In this document: positions 10,901-19,799 of the stretch, piece after piece
How the letters are laid out: each line of letters starts with the position of its first letter
Position numbering within the stretch: position 1 is the stretch's first letter
From: Mucilaginibacter sp.
GTDB lineage: Bacteria > Bacteroidota > Bacteroidia > Sphingobacteriales > Sphingobacteriaceae
Length of the DNA: 64,000 nt
Direction: 5' to 3'
Assembly (NCBI RefSeq): GCF_025362475.1
Contig: NZ_JANYGH010000058.1
Location: 248,001-312,000 of the forward strand
Made by a program: the position numbers and the translations under genes
Notes under the pieces: model-generated
Databases searched by the model: none
What the model saw: the letters and a program-made list of their open reading frames with translations, nothing else
What the model was told of the DNA's origin: nothing

Positions 10901-11367
10901 CCCCGTATCATATCCATGTGTTGCTTGCCATTAAGAAACATGCTATTGGCAACCATGTATTCAAGCCCTTTACTTTCGCGGGTTTCAATATTTTCTTTTA
11001 AAATGGCGCGCTCGGCAGTTACCGAAGAAACTAATGAATCAATCCGTTTTTGTTGAGCATGATTATCTTTGGTAAGCGTTCTTAAATCCTGCAGATCTTG
11101 GTCAATGCGGGGCATTGCTTCATTGTAGGGTTCAAGAAATACCTTTTTTGCTGTTGCACCATAACCGCGCATACCAGTTTCGGCATCTATTAAATGTTGC
11201 AGCAAATTTGTTGATGATTTAATAACATTTTGGGTATGATTAACCCATACGTTATCTTCCTCTAACTGGCGGATGCTGGAATAGGAAAGTACGCCAACTA
11301 CTAAAACCAATATTATGGATACGATAAAGCCAGCAAGTACCTGCTGGCGAAAAGAAAATCTCAACAT
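7927..11367 (-). CDS. Large hybrid histidine kinase (CHASE3-like/TM-GAF-coiled coil-HisKA-HATPase-REC-REC-REC)
   Basis: N-terminal TM plus CHASE3-like region, GAF-like region, EEL-rich coiled coil, 'FLANMSHELRTPLNSIL', 'GTGLGLSISRELALLLGG', three receivers (VILDIMLPGKDGW, VILDLNLPDISGL, VLMDIMMPKMDGY). Confidence 0.93.
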   Translation of the reverse strand: MLRFSFRQQVLAGFIVSIILVLVVGVLSYSSIRQLEEDNVWVNHTQNVIKSSTNLLQHLIDAETGMRGYGATAKKVFLEPYNEAMPRIDQDLQDLRTLTKDNHAQQKRIDSLVSSVTAERAILKENIETRESKGLEYMVANSMFLNGKQHMDMIRGLVGRVIDNESRLLNVRKKNSESASDRAIIIIVFGSLIFLVIILLLFFYIQATFNKQKKIEDEIKVANIELAKVLAENEAKNWLLTGTGILNEKMQGQQSEKELSKNILTEVCSHSKAAVGTFYLYDEREQLLELYASYAFHNPELLKKTIKLSEGWVGQVALDEKAAVVKGKLNDRLEISSSVVKELLTETFIVPFFFDKKLKGVMEVAFGAGLSDSDRGYILAVANDIGIAVNTAQARTIMHDLFEETQQQAEELEAQQEEMRVTNEELMNKTEMLQASEEELRVQQEELRTINAELEEKASLLEEKNQAIEEARAAINLKVEELETTGKYKSEFLANMSHELRTPLNSILVLARILRDNKPHNLSEDQIKYASVIFNAGNDLLTLINDILDLSKIESGKLDMQNEDIKISEILGDMEMLFSEIAGHKKINFKTSVAHDVPVTVFTDKVRVEQVIKNLLSNAFKFTSENGSISITAKPGAKDKTISFAIKDSGIGIPAEKQRIIFEAFQQADGSTSRKYGGTGLGLSISRELALLLGGSISLSSEPGLGSEFVLTIPFEAKVVPIVDDIILPTAQTFKAENNFLKPAKAVAREDNRDPLVVIVEDDKNFANILQDYARDHGYKSIMVYEGTRAFETVKEAKPDAVILDIMLPGKDGWQILKELKADEATMHIPVHLMSAGEAAANRVHKEGAISFLKKPINTETLDKLFADIMLHSGVKFSQILLVEDHKVQSQALKDMMISQGITVDQAFDGESAFRMLHENEYQCVILDLNLPDISGLDLLDKIKNVDRFAPLPVIVNTAMELDKASVNRLMQYANAMVVKTNKSADRLIDEVNLFLNKISESVGQVSTPISKPKLPTKGKDAIKGKKVLIVDDDMRNIFALSSALQSYDLVVEIANDGEEAIAKLEEVHDIDIVLMDIMMPKMDGYEATRYIRKQNKWAKLPVIALTAKAMKDDREKCIAAGANDYITKPVDMDRLISLMQLWLES

Positions 11368-11459
11368 CTAAAACTAATTAATGGTACAAATATGTTTAAA
11401 AAAAAATTATCCCTGTATAATGTTCAGCTAATAAACATTTTAGGAATAAATTGTTTTAA

Positions 11460-11885
11460 TCAAATTACTTCTGGTGGCTTCACATAGCCTTTAGGTTTAC
11501 TGCTTAATGCACCAGCCAATGCCAGTACAGGGCCGGCGAATAATACCCACCATCCCCATTTAAATTTAATTTGCTTAGTTAACAGCGTATCAAACTTGTG
11601 AAATGGTATAAAACTAAATGTGGTTTTTACTTTAAAAATTGCAGCTGCCAGCAATACCACCACCAAAACCAGCGACAACCATGCTGATGCACGCGTAATT
11701 TTATGCTGATTTAAAAATGATGAAATAATACCAATTATCGCTACTAATAAAAGTACTATGCCGAATGGCTGATTAAGCTGATAAACATTCCAGTTAAATA
11801 AATGGAACGGACGCAATAAAGGGCAATAGGTACCTGCAAAAAGCAGCAAAAAGCCCACAAATGATAAAATTGAGTTAAGGCGCAT
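11460..11885 (-). CDS. Hypothetical membrane protein, four predicted TM segments
   Basis: 141 aa, strongly hydrophobic segments. Confidence 0.7.
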   Translation of the reverse strand: MRLNSILSFVGFLLLFAGTYCPLLRPFHLFNWNVYQLNQPFGIVLLLVAIIGIISSFLNQHKITRASAWLSLVLVVVLLAAAIFKVKTTFSFIPFHKFDTLLTKQIKFKWGWWVLFAGPVLALAGALSSKPKGYVKPPEVI

Positions 11886-11896
11886 GGGTAAGAGTT

Positions 11897-12070
11897 TAGT
11901 ATCAAGTAGTTAGTATCAAGTAGCAAGACTGCTGTAGTAGTAAACAAACTTAGTATTATCGTTAACGGACACTTTGCGACTTACAGGTCTATCAAGTATC
12001 AAAATTAAAAATCTTGATACTTGATACTTACGACTTGATACTATCTATCGATACTAACTACTTGATACTA
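11897..12070. repeat. Low-complexity 'TAGTATCAAGTAG' repeat region with 17-bp perfect inverted ends
   Basis: tagtatcaagtagttag (11897-11913) is the exact reverse complement of ctaactacttgatacta (12054-12070), with further 'ttgatac' units between. Confidence 0.7.
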
Positions 12071-12077
12071 AAAAAGG

Positions 12078-12407
12078 TTATTGTTTAATTTCCATTTTAT
12101 CGGCAAAGTGTGCACAGTAATCGCGCAGATCCTCCACAATGTTTTTTTCGCCGGTAGCGCGTAAAAAGCTATCGCCCATGGTTTGCAGGGTTTCGTAAAA
12201 GAAACGTTTCATTTCATCAACCGGCATATCCTTAGTCCAAAGATCAATACGCAGTGTATTTTTATAGCTCTGATCCCATAGGGCCAGCATGAATGATTTT
12301 ACAGGTAATGCTTCCTTTGACGCAGAATCTGTTGATTCCCACATGATATTTTCAGGTACGTTATTATCGTCAAGAGTAACGGTAAGCTTTATTTCGGCAG
12401 TTTTCAT
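12078..12407 (-). CDS. gldC: Gliding motility protein GldC
   Basis: 109 aa 'MKTAEIKLTVTLDDNNVPENIMWESTDS...AKSFMLALWD...LRIDLWTKDMPVDEMKRFFYETL' recognised as GldC. Confidence 0.88.
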   Translation of the reverse strand: MKTAEIKLTVTLDDNNVPENIMWESTDSASKEALPVKSFMLALWDQSYKNTLRIDLWTKDMPVDEMKRFFYETLQTMGDSFLRATGEKNIVEDLRDYCAHFADKMEIKQ

Positions 12408-12578
12408 TTTAATGATTATTAAGGTCGCAAAAGTATGCTATTTTAATGCGACGGGATTATAATGAATTTGTAATTTTTATTTGAAAGCCTCTGCCCGGCG
12501 GGAGCAGAAGCCGTGTTGAAAAATATGAAATTTGATTTGGGAGTTCCGGAGGAGCTCAACTTATTGGATAAATGTTTT

Positions 12579-12845
12579 TTACTTAACCAACAGAAATACA
12601 ATAACCACCAAAGCTATGAAGCATAGCTCAATGATCCATAATTTTTTAAGTTCGGCAAAAAAGTTACGAAAAATAAGATCGAGGAAAAACACTACCGCCG
12701 CAAACAATAAAAATATCCAGCCGATGGTGCCGCTCCAGGTTTCAAGCGGGTGGCCTGCAATGGCGGCGCCTTTGAGCCATATATAAACCGCTACCACTAA
12801 AAAAAATGTGGTGGCAAAATTTAACGGGGTAATACGCAATTTCAT
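12579..12845 (-). CDS. Small hypothetical membrane protein
   Basis: 88 aa with three hydrophobic segments. Confidence 0.65.
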   Translation of the reverse strand: MKLRITPLNFATTFFLVVAVYIWLKGAAIAGHPLETWSGTIGWIFLLFAAVVFFLDLIFRNFFAELKKLWIIELCFIALVVIVFLLVK

Positions 12846-12875
12846 CTATGAATATATTTGTGGTTTTAAGGTTTA

Positions 12876-14231
12876 TTAACGCTTTTTACGTGATGATGAC
12901 GACCTGGTTTTGCCACCGGCAGCCTTATATGCTTTACCATATTTCACCTTGTTTTTAGCCTCATCAAATTTCTTATGCTGATTAAGTGTTTTCTTTTCGT
13001 GGAAGGCGCCTTTAAAATCAGGATCATCCTTACGCTTTTGCATATCTATCTCTTTAGCCTGGGCCTGTCGCTCATCGTAACCGGTTTCTTCAATAAACAC
13101 ATCATCGGGAATGGCCGATACCGGGATGGTTTGCTTAATCAGCTTTTCTATCTTATTAAGATAGTACTGCTCTGCAGGGGCACAAAAAGTAATGGCCTCG
13201 CCAGATTGCAGCGCCCGGCCTGTACGCCCTATCCGGTGCACATAATCTTCTATAACTACCGGCACATCAAAATTAATTACATGGCTCACATCACTTACAT
13301 CAATCCCACGTGAAGCAACATCCGTAGCCACCAATATTTTTACCTCATCGTTCTTAAACGAATTGATAGAGTTTATTCGGGTATTTTGCCCTTTATTGGC
13401 ATGTAACACCTTAACCCCGCCTTCGCCAAATTTGCGCAGCAAAAATTTATAAACATCATCTGCCACCACACGGGTTTTACAAAATATCATCAGCTTGGTA
13501 ATATCACCTTCGGCCTCCAATAATTTTTTAAGCAGGTTTATTTTGGTTTTAACGTTTGGCACATGAAATATATGCTGATTAACCGTTTGAGCAGGTGTAG
13601 CCTGTGGCGTAACCTCAATAATGGTTGGATACTCCAGGAAGTTATTAGATAACTCATGGATCTTATCGCTCATGGTTGCTGAAAACAGCAGGTTCTGCCT
13701 TTTAACGGGCACCACCTCCAGTATGCGGTTTATCTGGGGCATAAAGCCCATATCCATCATTTTATCGGCCTCATCCAATACCAGCACCTGCAAGGTTTTG
13801 GTTACAATATGACCGGCCAGGTAAATATCCATAAACCGACCAGGAGTAGCCACAATAATATCAACGCCTTTATTAATCTGCTCTATCTGTGTTTTAGGAC
13901 CAAGGCCGCCATAAAGCACCACAACCCGTAAATCAGTATTGGCAGCAAAAGTCTTTACATTCTCTTCAATCTGCATAGCCAGCTCGCGCGTTGGCGAAAT
14001 AATAAGCGCACGGGCATGATCGCCCTGGGCATATTTAAGCTTCATGATAATAGGCAACACATAGGCAGCCGTTTTACCGGTACCGGTTTGCGCTATGCCC
14101 ATTACATCCTGCCCATTCATTATAGGCGGAATAGCTTTTTGCTGAATAGGCGTAGCTTCGGTATAACCGGCGTCAGCTATCGCGGTCAAAATTTGCCGGT
14201 TAAAATTAAAATCTTCAAAAGTTACAGCCAT
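12876..14231 (-). CDS. rhlE: DEAD/DEAH box ATP-dependent RNA helicase, RhlE-like
   Basis: 'AQTGTGKTAAY', 'PTRELAMQ', 'VLDEADKMMDMGF', 'FSATM', 'HRIGRTGRA', basic C-terminal tail. Confidence 0.93.
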   Translation of the reverse strand: MAVTFEDFNFNRQILTAIADAGYTEATPIQQKAIPPIMNGQDVMGIAQTGTGKTAAYVLPIIMKLKYAQGDHARALIISPTRELAMQIEENVKTFAANTDLRVVVLYGGLGPKTQIEQINKGVDIIVATPGRFMDIYLAGHIVTKTLQVLVLDEADKMMDMGFMPQINRILEVVPVKRQNLLFSATMSDKIHELSNNFLEYPTIIEVTPQATPAQTVNQHIFHVPNVKTKINLLKKLLEAEGDITKLMIFCKTRVVADDVYKFLLRKFGEGGVKVLHANKGQNTRINSINSFKNDEVKILVATDVASRGIDVSDVSHVINFDVPVVIEDYVHRIGRTGRALQSGEAITFCAPAEQYYLNKIEKLIKQTIPVSAIPDDVFIEETGYDERQAQAKEIDMQKRKDDPDFKGAFHEKKTLNQHKKFDEAKNKVKYGKAYKAAGGKTRSSSSRKKR

Positions 14232-14422
14232 GCTGCAAAGATAGGCTTTTTGTTTAAGTAGGCTATTTTAAGTTATCAGCCCTAACCTTAAGTATCACTT
14301 TTGCGTTTAAACCACGAATTGAAAAGAACCCGGGAAAAGGAAATTATAGCAAAAAAATATGCAAATATCTTTATTGCTGACCTTTATCGGCTAATTCTCC
14401 TCAATTGTAACTTATAAATTCA

Positions 14423-15067
14423 TTGATGAAAAAACACTTATTTACACTTCTATTTTTAATTACAGCCGCAGGTGCTGCAAACGCTCAAATTGGTAAAGGT
14501 CACTATTATATTGGTGGCAATTTTAACTACAATTACGATGGTTACGGGTATACCAATACCTTTACCTACGCAACCGGATCAACAGTTTATACCAACCATG
14601 GTATCTCTAACCTGCAAATAAATCCCGACTTTGGATTCTTCCTTTCAAACAAGTGGTCGGTAGGCATCCAGCCCGGTTACTCACGCGTTGGTGGTACCGA
14701 AACCTCTGCTTATACCGCATTGATTAATAGTGGCACTACCAGCTATACCTACAATCATAAATACCATAATGATGCCCTTTCATTAGGCGTACACTTTCGT
14801 TACTATTGCATGCTGACGGATAAAATAGGCGTATTCCCGCAGTTTGGAGTTACTTCGGCACATGACGTTAATAACTTTAAATCGGGTTCGCTTAATGTTG
14901 GCGGCAACCCTAATATAGTATTTTTTGCTACACCAAAACTGGCCGTAAACCTTGGTTTCGGTAACCTGCAATACACTCATGATTATCAAACAAAAACCAA
15001 CTCCTTTAACCTTGGCTTAAACACCAATATCAATTTTGGAGTGAATTATTATTGGGGAAAGAAGTAG
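14423..15067 (+). CDS. Outer membrane beta-barrel protein
   Basis: Signal peptide 'MKKHLFTLLFLITAAGAANAQ', aromatic/Gly-rich alternating strands. Confidence 0.75.
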   Translation: MMKKHLFTLLFLITAAGAANAQIGKGHYYIGGNFNYNYDGYGYTNTFTYATGSTVYTNHGISNLQINPDFGFFLSNKWSVGIQPGYSRVGGTETSAYTALINSGTTSYTYNHKYHNDALSLGVHFRYYCMLTDKIGVFPQFGVTSAHDVNNFKSGSLNVGGNPNIVFFATPKLAVNLGFGNLQYTHDYQTKTNSFNLGLNTNINFGVNYYWGKK

Positions 15068-15143
15068 GACTTTTGGAGCAAGGAGCAAGGATTTTTGGAC
15101 GAAGGATTTTTGGATAAAAGAGCAAGGACTTTCTAATCAAAGA
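15068..15143. repeat. Degenerate 'ggagcaaggatttttgga' intergenic repeat
   Basis: ttttggagcaaggagcaaggatttttggacgaaggatttttggataaaagagcaaggac; the same style recurs at 34783-34840. Confidence 0.55.
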
Positions 15144-15156
15144 CCTTTTTTTAAGA

Positions 15157-15186
15157 AAGCCGCCCGGTAATTTTACGGGGCGGCTT
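15157..15186. terminator. Strong hairpin between convergent genes, likely bidirectional terminator
   Basis: aagccgcccggtaa/ttacggggcggctt stem, one mismatch, between convergent ends 15067 (+) and 15206 (-). Confidence 0.5.
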
Positions 15187-15205
15187 CTTAATTTTATGTG
15201 GGATC

Positions 15206-16090
15206 TTATCCGTTGTATTTATCTGCAAATTCTTTTGCAAATGTTTCCAGGCTTATTTTACCGGGACTGGCTGGTTTGTGCAGATCGTAATCTTCCCATA
15301 ATTTCCCGCTGCGCAAACCTACCCCCATTTCTACAAAGTTTTTGGCCATTTCTTCGGGTAAGCCGGCTTGCAGCATTCCATTCAGGGCTTGCTCATCACT
15401 AAACTCAATCCAGGGCAGCCCCGGTCTGCCTATGGCATTACCTAAAACGGTGGCAACCTCGCCGGCGCTGCGTTCATCGCTTACAATATAACGTACACTT
15501 TTGCCCGTAAACTCTGTTTGAATTTCTTCGGCAAGCGCAGCAGCTATGTCTTTTGGATGGACCATGATCAGCCTCATATCTACAGGATAATTTGAACCGA
15601 TGATCCCCTGGTGTTTAATCAGTTCGATATCGTTATAAAAGTTCACATAAAAGAAAGGCGCACGAATGAATTTCACAGCAACGTTTTCCAGTTTATTCAA
15701 TATCCCTTCCACATCGTGAATGCCCTTTATAGGCCCTGTGCCGGCGTCCAGATGCGCGCCAATGCTGCTTAAGCCAACAACCCGTTTTACACCTGCCTTC
15801 CGGATAGCTTCAGCATAACTGTTACCGGCATCGTTCATATACTGTCTTAAATTTTCTGCACCAAAATTTGGCGGCACCATAGCATATACCACATCGGCCC
15901 CGGTGAATGTTTTTGCCAAAAAATCCGCATCGGTTATCGAGCCTATGGCTGCTGTAGCACCTAATGCTTCAATGGCGGCCACCTTATCAGCATTACTGCT
16001 AATGACGGTTACCTGGTGACCTGCCCCAATTAATTGTATTGCCAATGGTTTACTGATATTTCCTAATGAACCTGTTACGATGATTTTCAT
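15206..16090 (-). CDS. NAD(P)H-binding NmrA-family / SDR-like protein
   Basis: 'MKIIVTGSLGNISKPLAIQLIGAGHQVTVIS' Rossmann motif. The ORF opens at 16147, but ATG 16090 starts the conserved domain. Confidence 0.9.
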   Translation of the reverse strand: MKIIVTGSLGNISKPLAIQLIGAGHQVTVISSNADKVAAIEALGATAAIGSITDADFLAKTFTGADVVYAMVPPNFGAENLRQYMNDAGNSYAEAIRKAGVKRVVGLSSIGAHLDAGTGPIKGIHDVEGILNKLENVAVKFIRAPFFYVNFYNDIELIKHQGIIGSNYPVDMRLIMVHPKDIAAALAEEIQTEFTGKSVRYIVSDERSAGEVATVLGNAIGRPGLPWIEFSDEQALNGMLQAGLPEEMAKNFVEMGVGLRSGKLWEDYDLHKPASPGKISLETFAKEFADKYNG

Positions 16091-16112
16091 AATTGTATGT
16101 TTTGATTTGTTG

Positions 16113-16155
16113 AGTACAAAGTTATATTTGTACTTACTTTTATACAAGTACTTAC
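16113..16155. promoter_or_regulatory. Candidate HxlR operator in the divergent intergenic region
   Basis: Perfect inverted repeat AGTACAAA-gttata-TTTGTACT (16113-16134), plus GTACTTAC repeated at 16130-16137 and 16148-16155. Confidence 0.55.
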
Positions 16156-16173
16156 CCTAAAGTATGTATCATC

Positions 16174-16590
16174 ATGACCCAAATTAAAGAAGCATCAACT
16201 ATACAGGAAAATAAACAAGCTGCCTTTAAAGAGTGCCCCGTAACTTATGTTATGGAGCGCATTGGCGGATATTGGAAACCCATTATATTGTTTCACCTGT
16301 TAGCAGGCAGTAAGCGGTATAGTGAAATAAAAAAAGCCGTCCCTGGCATTACCGAGAAAGTGCTTATCCAGCACCTGAAGCAACTGGAAGCAGATAACCT
16401 GGTGATCAGAGAAGCAAGGCCGGTGGTACCGCCTTATGTTACCTATCGGCTTACCGTTTCGGGTATGGGTTTAAGGCCGGTAATGTACGCCATGGCCAAC
16501 TGGGCTGTTGAGGATAGCGAAGCAAACGGAACCCCTATGTATAAAAGCCTGGGTAACTTTCCCGAGACACCAAAACTTGCAGCAGTTTAA
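16174..16590 (+). CDS. HxlR-family winged-helix transcriptional regulator
   Basis: 'CPVTYVMERIGGYWKPIILFHLLAGSKRYSEIKKAVPGITEKVLIQHLKQLEADNLVIRE'. Confidence 0.93.
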   Translation: MTQIKEASTIQENKQAAFKECPVTYVMERIGGYWKPIILFHLLAGSKRYSEIKKAVPGITEKVLIQHLKQLEADNLVIREARPVVPPYVTYRLTVSGMGLRPVMYAMANWAVEDSEANGTPMYKSLGNFPETPKLAAV

Positions 16591-16647
16591 CGATTAGCAG
16601 CTTATTATTTAAATTATAAATTTGCTGATCAATAAATCAAAAACCCT

Positions 16648-17982
16648 ATGTCTACAATTCTCATAAAGAGTGCTACGATAGTTAATGAAAACAAGCAATA
16701 TGTTGCCGATGTTTTGGTGAAAGACGGCTTGATTGACCGGATTGACGCGCAGATAGATACCCAGGCCGATAAAGTGATTAACGCCGAGGGCTTATACCTG
16801 CTGCCGGGTTGTATTGACGACCAGGTGCATTTTAGGGAACCTGGCTTAACTTATAAAGCAGATATCCATTCAGAATCGCGTGCTGCAGTTGCTGGTGGTA
16901 TTACTTCTTTTATGGAAATGCCCAATACCGTACCCAACACTTTAACCCGGCAACTGCTTGAAGATAAATATGAGATAGCATCACGAAACTCGCTGGCCAA
17001 CTACTCGTTCTTCATGGGTGCATCCAATGACAACCTGGAAGAAGTACTGCGTACAGATACGGCTAATGTTTGTGGCATTAAAGTGTTCATGGGATCATCA
17101 ACCGGGAACATGCTGGTTGATAACCCGCAAACGCTGGAAAATCTTTTTGCCAGTTCGCCCATGCTGATAGCGGTACATTGCGAGGATGAGGCTACCATAA
17201 AAAGCAACCTGAACCACTACAAACAATTATTGGGCGAAAATATCCCGGTGAAAATGCACCCAAAGATCAGGAGTGCCGAGGCTTGTTACCTGTCATCATC
17301 AATGGCTGTTGAACTGGCAAAAAAGCATAACACCCGCCTGCATATTTTACATATATCAACCGCGCTTGAAACACATCTTTTTGATAACACTACACCCCTA
17401 AAAGATAAGCGCATTACTGCCGAGGCTTGCGTGCATCACCTATGGTTTACCGATGCGGATTATGAAACCAAAGGCAACCTGATTAAGTGGAACCCGGCCG
17501 TAAAAACCGAGGCCGACAGGGATGCTATTTTGCAGGCTGTTTTGGATGGCAAAATTGACGTTATCGCAACAGATCATGCACCGCATACCATGGAGGAAAA
17601 AGCGCTACCATATCTGCAGGCTCCGTCTGGTGGGCCCTTGGTGCAACATGCCCTGCCTGCCATGCTGGAACTTTACCACCACGGCAAAATAAGCCTCGAA
17701 CAAATTGCCGAAAAAATGGCCCATAACGTGGCTACCTGTTTCCAGTTAGATAAGCGCGGCTTTATCCGCGAAGGCTACTGGGCCGACCTGGTGCTGGTTG
17801 ACTTGAATAAACCATGGAACGTAAACAGCAGCAACATTTTATACAAATGCGGCTGGAGCCCATTTGAAGGTACTACCTTCCGTTCAAAAATAGCTTACAC
17901 CCTGGTATCAGGTAATGTAGCTTATGCTAACGGTAGTTTAGTTGAAGGTAACGTTGGTAAACGTCTGAATTTTAACAGGTAG
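16648..17982 (+). CDS. pyrC: Dihydroorotase (amidohydrolase family)
   Basis: 'LYLLPGCIDDQVHFREPGLTYKADI', 'FMEMPNTVPNT', 'VIATDHAPHTMEEK'. Confidence 0.88.
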   Translation: MSTILIKSATIVNENKQYVADVLVKDGLIDRIDAQIDTQADKVINAEGLYLLPGCIDDQVHFREPGLTYKADIHSESRAAVAGGITSFMEMPNTVPNTLTRQLLEDKYEIASRNSLANYSFFMGASNDNLEEVLRTDTANVCGIKVFMGSSTGNMLVDNPQTLENLFASSPMLIAVHCEDEATIKSNLNHYKQLLGENIPVKMHPKIRSAEACYLSSSMAVELAKKHNTRLHILHISTALETHLFDNTTPLKDKRITAEACVHHLWFTDADYETKGNLIKWNPAVKTEADRDAILQAVLDGKIDVIATDHAPHTMEEKALPYLQAPSGGPLVQHALPAMLELYHHGKISLEQIAEKMAHNVATCFQLDKRGFIREGYWADLVLVDLNKPWNVNSSNILYKCGWSPFEGTTFRSKIAYTLVSGNVAYANGSLVEGNVGKRLNFNR

Positions 17983-18120
17983 ACGGGATTTTAATTTTAA
18001 GATTTTAGGGGTTACAGAATTTTCTGTAGCACAAAAAAGACGCTTGTTTTCCCAAAAACCTTTGTCATCCTTGAGGTATGAAATCCGGGGAATCTGGGGG
18101 AGAATTGACACCTTAAAAGG

Positions 18121-18217
18121 TTTGTCATCCTGAACGCAGTGAAGGTTCTATTCGCAGACTTACAGGGCGAAGAAGCATGGCGAATAACAGATCCTTCACT
18201 GCGTTCAGGATGACAAA
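18121..18217. repeat. Palindromic intergenic repeat with 25-bp perfect inverted arms
   Basis: tttgtcatcctgaacgcagtgaagg (18121-18145) and its exact reverse complement (18193-18217). Confidence 0.85.
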
Positions 18218-18268
18218 AGTCTTTTTTGCAACAAAAGTAAAATTTGGAACATTCTCCCAATTTTAACC

Positions 18269-18736
18269 CTACCTCACTCCCACATAAATTTCCACTTCCA
18301 CATCTTGGGGGTTTTGGGCTTTTGCGCCCCAAACATCAAAATCAGCAATGTAAGTACGCTGAAGATTGCTGTTCCAGATCAGTTGCCATGCATCGGCCAC
18401 ACAGTTGGGCAGTGGGCCTTTGGCTATGTACTTTACATAATCAGCATGGGGCACAATAAGACTAATCAACCCTTCGGGAATGTTATCCAGCGAACTTACT
18501 TTACAGCCTAATACAGCTGTATAGAAGCCTGTATGGTCAGTTTCATAATCGGTGTAAACACAATAGATCTCATCGGTTAGCCGGTCTACAATTTGCAGCA
18601 ATACATTACCCTCCATAAACCTTCCCCAAAGTTCACCAATATCCTTTGCCGATTGCCCGTTTTGATTGGTCGTTCGTACCGAGATCCCCTCTAAAAAGAA
18701 CCCTTTTATATGCACATCCTCTGTTATATTTGTCAT
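18269..18736 (-). CDS. GyrI-like / AraC effector-binding domain protein
   Basis: 'KDIGELWGRFM', 'CVYTDYETDHTGFYTAVLGCKVSSLDNIPEGL', 'DFDVWGAKAQNPQDVEVEIYVGVR'. Confidence 0.8.
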   Translation of the reverse strand: MTNITEDVHIKGFFLEGISVRTTNQNGQSAKDIGELWGRFMEGNVLLQIVDRLTDEIYCVYTDYETDHTGFYTAVLGCKVSSLDNIPEGLISLIVPHADYVKYIAKGPLPNCVADAWQLIWNSNLQRTYIADFDVWGAKAQNPQDVEVEIYVGVR

Positions 18737-18818
18737 TACTATTTGTTATACTGATATATAATTAACTTTTAATCAATTTTTTATAGATATTATATAAATA
18801 ATCTCTACAACATTAAAA

Positions 18819-19241
18819 TTATTCTATCAATTTTCTTAGCTCCTCAAAAACACCCTTCCAGTTTTGTTCAGAGTGCTCTTTGGCTTCCTGGTTTTTTACG
18901 TTATCCTGGGTAATAGTCAACTTAGTTTCGCCATCGTTTTCGGCAAGACTGTAAGTAATATTGGCGTAGTTTTCGGGCTTATCTTCGGTTCCGCCCATGC
19001 TGCTCCAATAGCTATATTTTACAAACTTACCCGGATCGATGTCAAGGATTGTTCCCTTATCCTGGTATTTATTCCCGTCCCATTCACCACTAAACGTAAT
19101 GGGCTCCCCTACCTTCCAGCTCGACTCTAAATTGGTACCAAAAAAATATTCTTTAACCATTGCCGGGTCGGTGAGGCCTTGCCATACTTTGGCTGCAGGA
19201 GCTTTAAAATTAATCTCGGTATTTACTTTTAACTTTTCCAT
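18819..19241 (-). CDS. SRPBCC / AHSA1 domain protein
   Basis: 'VNTEINFKAPAAKVWQGLTDPAMVKEYFFGTNLESSWKVGEPITFSGEW'. Confidence 0.88.
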   Translation of the reverse strand: MEKLKVNTEINFKAPAAKVWQGLTDPAMVKEYFFGTNLESSWKVGEPITFSGEWDGNKYQDKGTILDIDPGKFVKYSYWSSMGGTEDKPENYANITYSLAENDGETKLTITQDNVKNQEAKEHSEQNWKGVFEELRKLIE

Positions 19242-19261
19242 AATGCAGTGTTTTTAATTGT

Positions 19262-19702
19262 TTATTTATTGTTTACTGGTATTGATTCATCTGTTAACAT
19301 GTGCGTTTTTATCAGCCCAAAATCGTGCACGTTTATCTCAAGAAAGCCAAACCTGAAAGGGTATCCCCATGACTTTTTATTGGGGATAAAATCGAGCTCA
19401 TTTACCAAAGGCAGGATAGGCGTTTGGATACATTTGTAATAGTTCACATTGCGGCGGTATGGGATAAAATCTTCGCTCATTTTATGCTGGTACACCTCAT
19501 CATCGGCAAGCTGCCCAATGGCGGTAAATGCCTGCAACGGTTCCGTTCCGTTCATGCTTTGTTTGGGCGAATAGATGATCACCCAATCACCTGCAGCCAT
19601 GCGCCTCAATGGTGCCGGTTTGCCGTGATTGGCCTGCATAAAACCACCGGCTATGCCCCGGGATATATGATCTTTTGATACTACGGTTATCCAGTATTTC
19701 AT
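19262..19702 (-). CDS. EVE domain-containing protein (UPF0310-like)
   Basis: 'MKYWITVVSKDHISRGIAGGFMQANHGKPAPLRRMAAGDWVIIYSPKQ'. Confidence 0.88.
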   Translation of the reverse strand: MKYWITVVSKDHISRGIAGGFMQANHGKPAPLRRMAAGDWVIIYSPKQSMNGTEPLQAFTAIGQLADDEVYQHKMSEDFIPYRRNVNYYKCIQTPILPLVNELDFIPNKKSWGYPFRFGFLEINVHDFGLIKTHMLTDESIPVNNK

Positions 19703-19799
19703 GATGTTGCTGGTTTATTACAAACAAAAACATGACCAGTATGGCCAACTAATTTTTAATTGCACAACAAAGAAATAACCGGCAAGTGACAGCAGTATG

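Noticed and set aside
18012-18332. 106-aa - strand ORF
   Set aside because: Mostly the translated inverted-repeat element ('CHPERSEGS...TAFRM' is a known repeat-derived artefact pattern).
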